From the NCBI GenBank assembly GCA_002405525.1, contig DHLY01000078.1:1-27440 (forward strand): a stretch of DNA of 27,440 bases, given 5' to 3'. The DNA is from Proteobacteria bacterium UBA4656. Lineage in GTDB: Bacteria; Pseudomonadota; Gammaproteobacteria; Xanthomonadales; Ahniellaceae. The notes under the pieces are model-generated. The model searched no databases and was not told where the DNA came from. It saw only the letters and a program-made list of their open reading frames with translations. Within the stretch, counting starts at the first letter, position 1, and every line of letters begins with the position of its first letter. The translations under genes were made by a program, and so were the position numbers. Shown piece by piece: positions 22,350 to 27,440 of this stretch.

Positions 22350-23090
22350 ATGGCATCCGTCGTCCATCCCAAGCGCGATCCCGGCCAGATCCAGCGGCCG
22401 CGCGTTACCGCGCCAGGCCGCACGCCGTGGGCTGTGTACGTCTACGAAGCGCCCGTGCGCCTTTGGCACTGGGTCACCGTGGTGTGCATGCTGGTGCTGG
22501 TCGTCACCGGCTACCTGATCGGCGCGCCGCCGCCCTCGATCGGCGGCGAGGCCAGCGGCCACTACCTGTTCGGGTACATCCGCATGGCGCATTTCATGGC
22601 GGGCTACGTGCTCGCCATCTTTTTCATCCTGCGGATCTATTGGGCCTTCATCGGCAACCACCACGCGCGCGAGGTGTTCCTGCCCCCGGTCCACCGGCTG
22701 TCGTGGTGGAAGGGGCTGTTCGACCAGCAGTTGTACTACCTGTTCATCAAGCCAGAAGCGAAGAAGCACCTCGGCCACAACCCGCTGGCCGGGCTGGCGA
22801 TGTTCCTGATGTGCATCGTGCCGCTGGCATTCATGATCCTCAGCGGCTTCGCGCTCTACGCGGAGGGGCTCGGCATGGACCACTGGATGTACAGCGCCTT
22901 CGGCTGGGTGATCCCGCTGTTCGGGGGGTCGTTCATGGTCCACACCCTGCACCACATCGGGATGTGGGTGCTCATCGTGTTCGGCTGCATCCACACCTAC
23001 CTCGTGTTCCGCGAGGACATCATGGGCCGGACCAGCATCATCTCGACCATGGTTTCCGGTTGGCGCTTCATGAAGGACGATCAGCCGTGA
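22350..23090 (+). CDS. hupC: Hydrogenase cytochrome b subunit
   Basis: HupC is the dihaem cytochrome b that links the hydrogenase dimer to the quinone pool. The 246-residue membrane protein has four main hydrophobic segments. They contain the expected haem His residues: RLWHWVTVVCM, RMAHFMAGYVLAIFF, and HTLHHIGMWVLIVFGCIH, ending in YLVFREDIMG as in other family members. The ATG at 22350-22352 follows GAGGAACCG, and the family N-terminus (YVYEAPVRLWHW) supports it. Its stop overlaps the start of hupD (GTGA). Confidence 0.95.
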   Translation: MASVVHPKRDPGQIQRPRVTAPGRTPWAVYVYEAPVRLWHWVTVVCMLVLVVTGYLIGAPPPSIGGEASGHYLFGYIRMAHFMAGYVLAIFFILRIYWAFIGNHHAREVFLPPVHRLSWWKGLFDQQLYYLFIKPEAKKHLGHNPLAGLAMFLMCIVPLAFMILSGFALYAEGLGMDHWMYSAFGWVIPLFGGSFMVHTLHHIGMWVLIVFGCIHTYLVFREDIMGRTSIISTMVSGWRFMKDDQP

Positions 23091-23716
23091 GCACTCCGGA
23101 GCGCGTGCTGGTCCTGGGCGTGGGCAACCTGCTGTGGGCCGACGAGGGCTTCGGCGTTCGTTGCGTGGAGCACTTTGCGCGACGCTGGACGGCGCCTTTC
23201 AACGTCGAACTGATGGATGGCGGCACGCAGGGGCTGTACCTCGTGCAGTACATCGCCGACGCGGACCGCGTGCTGGTGTTCGACGCGGTCGACTTCGGCG
23301 CGCCGGCCGGAAGCCTTGTGATGGTGCGCGACGAGGACGTGCCGTCATTCATCGCGCGCGGCAAAATGAGCCTGCATCAAGCGGGAGTGGCCGACGTTCT
23401 CGCCTGCGCCGAACTGCTGGGTCGCAAGCCGGTCGCGCTGACGGTGGTCGGTGCGCAGCCGCTCGATCTCGAGGACTATGGCGGCAGCCTGACGCCGCCG
23501 CTGCGCGCGCTCGTGCCCGAAGCCGTCGAGCGCGCCGCCGCGGAGTTGCGCGCTTGGGGTGTGGACCTCGCGCCGCGCGCCGAGGGTCATCCCGGACTGA
23601 TGGTTCCCGCGCTGGCGATCGACGCTTACGAACGCGGCCGTCCGCCGGCCGACGCCGCGTGCCGGCATGGCGACGAGCGCGTACTCGCCGCCGCGCGATC
23701 AGCCAGCGGGTCCTGA
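23087..23716 (+). CDS. hupD: Hydrogenase maturation endopeptidase
   Basis: HupD (HyaD/HoxM family) cuts the C-terminal tail from HupL after nickel insertion. The 209-residue protein begins with the family motif LVLGVGNLLWADEGFGVR, which includes a nickel-sensing Glu/Asp. Other nickel-contact residues are in VFDAVDFG and KMSLHQ. The GTG start overlaps the hupC stop by four bases, so translation is coupled. Its substrate site is the end of hupL at H581. Confidence 0.94.
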   Translation: MSTPERVLVLGVGNLLWADEGFGVRCVEHFARRWTAPFNVELMDGGTQGLYLVQYIADADRVLVFDAVDFGAPAGSLVMVRDEDVPSFIARGKMSLHQAGVADVLACAELLGRKPVALTVVGAQPLDLEDYGGSLTPPLRALVPEAVERAAAELRAWGVDLAPRAEGHPGLMVPALAIDAYERGRPPADAACRHGDERVLAAARSASGS

Positions 23717-23721
23717 TCGTC

Positions 23722-24024
23722 GTGTGCCTCGGCGTTCCGATGCAGGTCGTAGGCGTCGGCGCCGGCTGGGCGGACTGCCGAAACGGCGATGCGACACGGC
23801 GTGTCGACACCCTGCTGCTGGACGCGGTGGTGCCCGGCGACTGGGTGCTGGTCCACGTGTCCAGCGCGGTGCGCGCAATCGACGAATCCGAGGCGCGGGC
23901 GATCAGAGACGCGCTGCTTGCGGTCGAGAGGGCCGTCGTCGGGGCACCCTTCGAGCACCTCTTGGCCGACCTGATCGACCGCGAACCGCAACTTCCACCG
24001 CACCTGCGACCGGGAGGCGCATGA
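23722..24024 (+). CDS. hupF: HypC/HupF-family hydrogenase chaperone
   Basis: HypC-type chaperones carry the Fe(CN)2CO unit to the large subunit; HupF is the paralogue that also protects HupL under oxygen. The GTG start at 23722-23724 gives Met-Cys-Leu-Gly-Val-Pro, with the essential Cys2. The 100-residue protein continues MQVVGVGAGWADC and LLLDAVVPGDWVLVHV, both typical. It is longer than HypC (about 75-90), with a C-terminal extension of the HupF type ending in DREPQLPPHLRPGGA, supporting hupF. It starts five bases after hupD. The ribosome-binding site is weak. Confidence 0.9.
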   Translation: MCLGVPMQVVGVGAGWADCRNGDATRRVDTLLLDAVVPGDWVLVHVSSAVRAIDESEARAIRDALLAVERAVVGAPFEHLLADLIDREPQLPPHLRPGGA

Positions 24025-24027
24025 GCG

Positions 24028-24423
24028 ATGAACGTATTCGAAGCTTTGCATGAAACCCCGGGGGCGCTGGTCGTGTCGGCCGGTGACCTCGAGGCCCTTT
24101 TCACCCGCGACGACACGGTCACCGCGCTGTTCTTCGCCGGAGAACGCGACCGCACCGGCGAGTCTGCCGACGTGGCGGTGGTGCTGCGCGAACTGGTGCG
24201 CTGCCACGCGGGCCGGTTGCGTGCCGGCCTGATGGAGGTCGCCGACGAGCGCAAGCTCAAGGCGCTGTTCGGGGTATCCACCACGCCCAGCCTGGTGTTC
24301 GTCCGCGGCCGCGCCACGCTCGGCGCGATCGAGCGCATGAAGGGCTGGGACCACTACGCGGCGCGCGTCGGCGAGATGCTCGACGGCGCCGCCGGCACGC
24401 GCGGGCAGGCGACGCTGCAATGA
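24028..24423 (+). CDS. hupG: HupG/HyaE-family hydrogenase accessory protein
   Basis: HupG/HyaE proteins have a thioredoxin-like fold without the redox Cys pair and assist maturation or export of the small subunit. The 131-residue protein has the thioredoxin-like order beta-strand (VTALFFAGERDRTGESADVAVVL), then MEVADERKLKALFGVSTTPSLVFVRG with the conserved cis-Pro position, and ends in a helix. The active CXXC is absent, as in the family. The ATG at 24028-24030 follows GGGAGG at ten bases. Its stop overlaps hupH (ATGA). Confidence 0.88.
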   Translation: MNVFEALHETPGALVVSAGDLEALFTRDDTVTALFFAGERDRTGESADVAVVLRELVRCHAGRLRAGLMEVADERKLKALFGVSTTPSLVFVRGRATLGAIERMKGWDHYAARVGEMLDGAAGTRGQATLQ

Positions 24424-25286
24424 ACATCAAGCAACCAGGCCACTGGCAGGGCGAGGCGCAACCGGTCGGCGTGTTCCTCGGCGGCAACACCGACCAGGAT
24501 GGCCTGCGCTTGCTCGACATTCATTCCTCGGAATCCCCGCGGCAGGCGCTCGACCCGGACCTGATCGCGCGCGCCGGCGAGGGCGTGTGCGCCTTCCTCG
24601 ATCGCGTGCGCGCGGCGATCGTCGCGTATCGCGAGGGCGATGCGCATCCGCGTTTCGGTTTCGATGCGCTGCCCTGCGAAGACCGGCGGGTGCTGGCCGA
24701 GATCCTCGGCGAGGGCGAGGTCACGATCGGCATCGGCCTCGAACCGCGCTTCGATGCGTGCGAGTCGGTGCTCCCGGGACTCTGGCGGGTCCGCGTGGTC
24801 GAACCCGACGGCAGCATCGCCCAGGAGTGGCTTGAGATCGGCGACTTGCCGGACGTGGTGCGCGCCGGCGCCCAGGCCCTGACCCGGCCGGGCTTGGTGG
24901 TGCCCGAGCGCGCGCCGGAGGGCGCGATGAACGCGATGCCGGTGCTCGGCGAAATCGCCGACCGGATCGGCAGGCGCACGGCCGAACAGCCCAACCACGT
25001 GATCAACTTCACCCTGATGCCGATGACGCCGGTCGACACCACGCTGATCGTGCGCACGCTCGGTCGCGCGCCGTTCGACGCCACGTCGCGCGGCTTCGGG
25101 TCCTGCAAGGTGCACCTGACGGCCCACCGCGGCGTCTGGGGCGTGCAGTACTTCAACGGCATGGGCAAGGTGATCCTCGACACGCTGGAGATCGGCGACG
25201 TACCGGTGGCCCTGCTCGCCGCGCAGGACGACTTCGCTGAATCGGCCCTGCGCCTCGGCGAGATTCTCGAGGCGTACCGCGCATGA
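24420..25286 (+). CDS. hupH: HupH/HyaF-family hydrogenase accessory protein
   Basis: HupH/HyaF acts in assembly of the small subunit or its iron-sulfur clusters, in particular under oxygen. The 288-residue protein has typical family stretches: VTIGIGLEPRF, WLEIGDLPDVV, MPVLGEIADRI, NHVINFTLMPMTPVD, RGFGSCKVHLTAHRGVWGVQ and YFNGMGKVILDTLEIGDVP. The start overlaps the hupG stop and its own stop overlaps the start of the next gene (ATGA), implying coupled translation. Confidence 0.92.
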   Translation: MNIKQPGHWQGEAQPVGVFLGGNTDQDGLRLLDIHSSESPRQALDPDLIARAGEGVCAFLDRVRAAIVAYREGDAHPRFGFDALPCEDRRVLAEILGEGEVTIGIGLEPRFDACESVLPGLWRVRVVEPDGSIAQEWLEIGDLPDVVRAGAQALTRPGLVVPERAPEGAMNAMPVLGEIADRIGRRTAEQPNHVINFTLMPMTPVDTTLIVRTLGRAPFDATSRGFGSCKVHLTAHRGVWGVQYFNGMGKVILDTLEIGDVPVALLAAQDDFAESALRLGEILEAYRA

Positions 25287-26011
25287 ACGAGCGCTTCGAG
25301 GGGACCTGGTTGGGCGGGCAGGACAAGCTCGGCGATGCCACGCGCATGGAGTGCGGCATCTGCTGGGCGGTCTACGATCCCGCGCTCGGCGACCCCGGCT
25401 CGAAGATCGCCGCCGGCACGCCGTTCTCCGCGTTGCCGGAGCACTGGCACTGCCCGTCCTGCGACGCGCCGCGCGAAAGGTTCATGGTGCTCGACACGGG
25501 CAGCGCCGGGCGCGGCGTGCGCAAGTCGGAAGACGCCGATGCGCTGATGGGCGCGCGCGTGCTCGCGCTGGAGAACGCATTCCGCCAGCGCAACTCGCGG
25601 ATGCGCGAGCTGCCGGTCTACAACGGGTTGCTGCGCGTGGAGGCGGTTGGCGGCCGGCTCGACGGTGACCGCGTGGTGTGTGTGCTGATCAGTCCGTGGT
25701 TCATGAACGTGATGGTGCTGCCACTCGACCCGGGCCGCGCGCCGGCGCTCGCCGAAGGCAGCAAGCGGACCCTGCGCTTCCCGTCGGGCGACTATGAGGC
25801 GATCGCCGGGCGCATCGATGGCGTGGGCAGGTTCGAGAGCATTTCGTTGTTCTCTCCCGTGTTCGAGTTCGCCGACCAGGCGGTGGCTCGTGCCACCGCG
25901 GCCGCGGCAGCGCAGGGCCTGTTCGAGGCGCCGGCCCGCGACGCGCCGCCTGCGCCAGCGCTGCCGGCCGCGATCAGCAGGCGCGAGTTGTTGTTCGGCG
26001 GCCCGGCCTGA
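25283..26011 (+). CDS. hupJ: Fused rubredoxin HupI and HupJ/HybE-type chaperone
   Basis: In most hup operons a rubredoxin (HupI/HoxR, about 70 residues) and HupJ (HoxT/HybE-type assembly protein) are separate. Here one 242-residue frame contains both. Residues 20-70 are a rubredoxin with its two iron-binding knuckles, MECGICWAVYDP and HWHCPSCDAPRERF. From about 90 to 205 it is HupJ-like (ALENAFRQRNSRMRELPVYN, VCVLISPWFMNVMVLPL, LRFPSGDYEAIAGRIDGVG, FSPVFEFADQAVARATA). The linker is short. HupI helps form the oxygen-stable cluster; HupJ assists HupS assembly. The C-terminus (ISRRELLFGG) is as in HybE-like proteins. It overlaps hupH by four bases. Confidence 0.9.
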   Translation: MNERFEGTWLGGQDKLGDATRMECGICWAVYDPALGDPGSKIAAGTPFSALPEHWHCPSCDAPRERFMVLDTGSAGRGVRKSEDADALMGARVLALENAFRQRNSRMRELPVYNGLLRVEAVGGRLDGDRVVCVLISPWFMNVMVLPLDPGRAPALAEGSKRTLRFPSGDYEAIAGRIDGVGRFESISLFSPVFEFADQAVARATAAAAAQGLFEAPARDAPPAPALPAAISRRELLFGGPA

Positions 26012-26015
26012 GTCG

Positions 26016-26978
26016 ATGGCGGCCGCGGTCGAGGGCAGCGAGGTCGTGGTCCGGCTGCGCCACCGGGGCGGGAGAGTCCTCGCCGCGCAATTGACCTTGC
26101 GTCGTCCGCTGTCTGTGGTGGACGTCGCGCTCGGCCGCACGCCGGCCGACTTCCTGCGCATGCTGGGACTGCTCTTCCCGCTGTGCGGCGCCGCCCACGC
26201 GGTCGCCGGCTTGCGGGCGATCGAGGCCGCCGCGGGGGTAGCGGTCGATCCAGCCCACCAGGCCGCGCGTCGCGCGATCGCGCTGGCCGACGCGCTGGCC
26301 GCGCACGCTTGGCGCTGCGAGTTCGACTGGGCGGGCCTGGCCGGCGAAGACGCGCGACCCGTCGCGGTGGCCGCAGCCCGGCGCGCCGCCGAATCCCTGC
26401 TTCGCGCGCTCTATCCCGACGGCGATGCCCTGTACCCCGGCGGCGGTCGCCTCGCGGCGTCCGCTGCCCTTGCCGCTGAATGGGCGCCCGTGTTCGCGAA
26501 GGTCGCGGCGTCGCTGCGCCTCGAACAGCATCTGATCGCGCTGCGCCGCGGGCTGACGGTGGCGATGGCTGGCGCCGATCCGGCGTGGATGACCCGCCTG
26601 CACGCCCGGTTCCGCGTTGCCGCGGCGCAGGCGGCGGCGGACGCGGTGGCGTTGCAGGCCGCCCTGGCATCACTCGCCGGGTCGCGGGCCGGGCCTTCCG
26701 GCGGGCCGCTTTCCGCGGCCGGTCGCGGCGAAGGTGGCGTCGAGACCGCGCGCGGCGTGCTGCGGTGGCGCGTGGCCCTGCGCGGCGGGCTGGTGGTGGA
26801 GGGCGCGCCCGACGCGCCCGTCGACCGTGTCTTCGGGCCGGACGGCGAGGCCGAGCGCTGGCTGGCCGCCCTCGACCACGCGGCGCGGCCCGCAGAGGCG
26901 GCACGCTGGATCATGGCCGCGCTCGATCCCTGCGCACCGTTGCGGATCGAGGCGCAGGAGGCGGCCGGCGATGCATGA
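26016..26978 (+). CDS. hupK: HupK/HoxV-type large-subunit-like scaffold
   Basis: HupK is an assembly scaffold thought to descend from the hydrogenase large subunit. The 320-residue protein keeps remnants of both metal motifs: FPLCGAAHAV (54-63; C57, H61) in place of L1 RxCGxC, and LDPCAPLRIE (303-312; C306) in place of L2 DPCxxC. The middle is Ala-rich and poorly conserved. The ATG at 26016-26018 lies four bases after the upstream stop. Its stop lies inside hypA, overlapping by eight bases. The name is supported by position between hupJ and hypA and the two motif remnants. Confidence 0.87.
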   Translation: MAAAVEGSEVVVRLRHRGGRVLAAQLTLRRPLSVVDVALGRTPADFLRMLGLLFPLCGAAHAVAGLRAIEAAAGVAVDPAHQAARRAIALADALAAHAWRCEFDWAGLAGEDARPVAVAAARRAAESLLRALYPDGDALYPGGGRLAASAALAAEWAPVFAKVAASLRLEQHLIALRRGLTVAMAGADPAWMTRLHARFRVAAAQAAADAVALQAALASLAGSRAGPSGGPLSAAGRGEGGVETARGVLRWRVALRGGLVVEGAPDAPVDRVFGPDGEAERWLAALDHAARPAEAARWIMAALDPCAPLRIEAQEAAGDA

Positions 26979-27312
26979 GCTCTCGCTGTGCCACGAACTG
27001 GCACGGATGATCGCCGAGCGCGCAGCCAGCGAGGGCTTCACCCGCGTTCGTCGCGTGGTGCTCGAGATCGGCGGCTTGTCGCACGTGCTGCCGGACGCGA
27101 TGGCCTTCGGCTTCGACGTGGCGACCCGCGGTGGACCGGCCGACGGCGCCACGCTGGATATCCTGCGACCGCCGGGCACGGCATGGTGCGCCGACTGCGA
27201 CGCGCAGTGCGAGATTGCCGCCCGCGGCGATGGATGCCCGTCCTGCGGCGGCCATAGACTGTTGGTCACGGGCGGCGACGAACTGCGCCTGAAGGAACTG
27301 GAGGTGCTGTGA
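26971..27312 (+). CDS. hypA: Hydrogenase nickel-insertion protein HypA
   Basis: HypA delivers nickel, with HypB, to the large subunit. The 113-residue protein begins MHELSL, with the nickel-binding His2, and carries the structural zinc site WCADC ... GCPSCG (two CXXC pairs). Its length is usual. The start is inside the end of hupK and its stop overlaps the hypB start (TGATG), so the whole run from hupS to hypB appears to be one transcription unit. Confidence 0.96.
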   Translation: MHELSLCHELARMIAERAASEGFTRVRRVVLEIGGLSHVLPDAMAFGFDVATRGGPADGATLDILRPPGTAWCADCDAQCEIAARGDGCPSCGGHRLLVTGGDELRLKELEVL

Positions 27313-27440
27313 TGTGTACCGTGTGCGGTTGTGGACAGGGCGGGACGCGGATCGATCCGGACCGGAAGTTCGTCGGCGCGCGCTTCGAGCCGCTGGCGGC
27401 CCGCGGCTACGGTCAAGAACACGAACACGAACACGAACAC
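27312..27440 (+). CDS. hypB: Hydrogenase nickel GTPase HypB, N-terminal part
   Basis: HypB is the GTPase that works with HypA in nickel insertion. Only 43 residues are in the window. They start MCTVCGCGQGG, the high-affinity nickel motif CXXCGC of the E. coli type, and end in a repeated Glu-His stretch encoded by GAACAC hexamers. The His-rich segment is a nickel-storage feature seen in many HypB proteins. The GTPase domain is beyond the window end. Confidence 0.93.
   Translation, partial: MCTVCGCGQGGTRIDPDRKFVGARFEPLAARGYGQEHEHEHEH
27413..27440 (+). repeat. GAACAC hexanucleotide repeat in hypB
   Basis: Four or more tandem copies of GAACAC encode Glu-His units; the array runs off the window. 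It extends the His-rich nickel-binding stretch of HypB and could vary in length. Confidence 0.8.

Noticed and set aside
27413..27440. CRISPR or satellite array at the window end
   Set aside because: The unit is six bases without spacers and lies in frame in hypB as Glu-His codons.

Overview
This is a GC-rich chromosomal window from a Gram-negative bacterium, most likely a gammaproteobacterium of the Xanthomonadales (Lysobacterales) type. The call rests on gene content: a TonB-dependent receptor divergent from a MerC-domain gene, a small ribosomal protein THX, a HutI/HutF-type histidine pathway, a Hup-type hydrogenase and outer-membrane beta-barrels. It is inference; no rRNA is present to test it.

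Layout. (1) 1-3620 is an insertion-sequence scar. A complete IS21-family element (istA/istB, 50-nt terminal inverted repeats at 89-138 and 2637-2686) lies against the broken remains of an IS3-like element on the same strand. The remnant carries a nonsense codon in orfA and a frameshift plus truncation in orfB. (2) 3694-6227 is a two-gene cyclic-di-GMP unit on the minus strand: an HD-GYP protein whose HD motif is degenerate, overlapping an EAL protein whose GGDEF motif is degenerate. (3) 6319-8919 holds a TonB-dependent metal-type receptor divergent from a MerC-domain membrane protein, followed by ribosomal protein THX and a strong hairpin. (4) 9373-12035 holds divergent hutI and hutF (histidine degradation).

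(5) 12075-16961 is a minus-strand operon for electron transfer through the cell envelope: a NapC/NirT-type membrane tetraheme cytochrome, a periplasmic haem protein with an ethylbenzene-dehydrogenase-type haem domain, a DmsE/MtrA-type decaheme cytochrome and an MtrB/PioB-type outer-membrane porin. No outer-surface MtrC-like cytochrome and no DMSO reductase are in the window. Two of the four proteins carry an unusual CX3CH haem motif. (6) Divergent from it, 17190-18167 encodes a UbiA-family prenyltransferase of MenA type. (7) 18594-27440 is an uptake [NiFe]-hydrogenase locus: hupE (minus strand), then hupS-hupL-hupC-hupD-hupF-hupG-hupH-hupIJ-hupK-hypA-hypB, the last cut by the window end. The small subunit has both extra cysteines of oxygen-tolerant group 1 enzymes, and the rubredoxin HupI is fused to HupJ.

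FNR/ANR-type palindromes lie in both divergent control regions (17062-17075 between the cytochrome operon and ubiA; 19263-19276 between hupE and hupS). The simplest model is that H2 oxidation reduces the quinone pool through HupC, and the NapC-like protein passes quinol electrons to the decaheme/porin conduit for an acceptor at or outside the outer membrane, under low-oxygen control. The direction could also be reversed (electron uptake). That model is inference from gene order.
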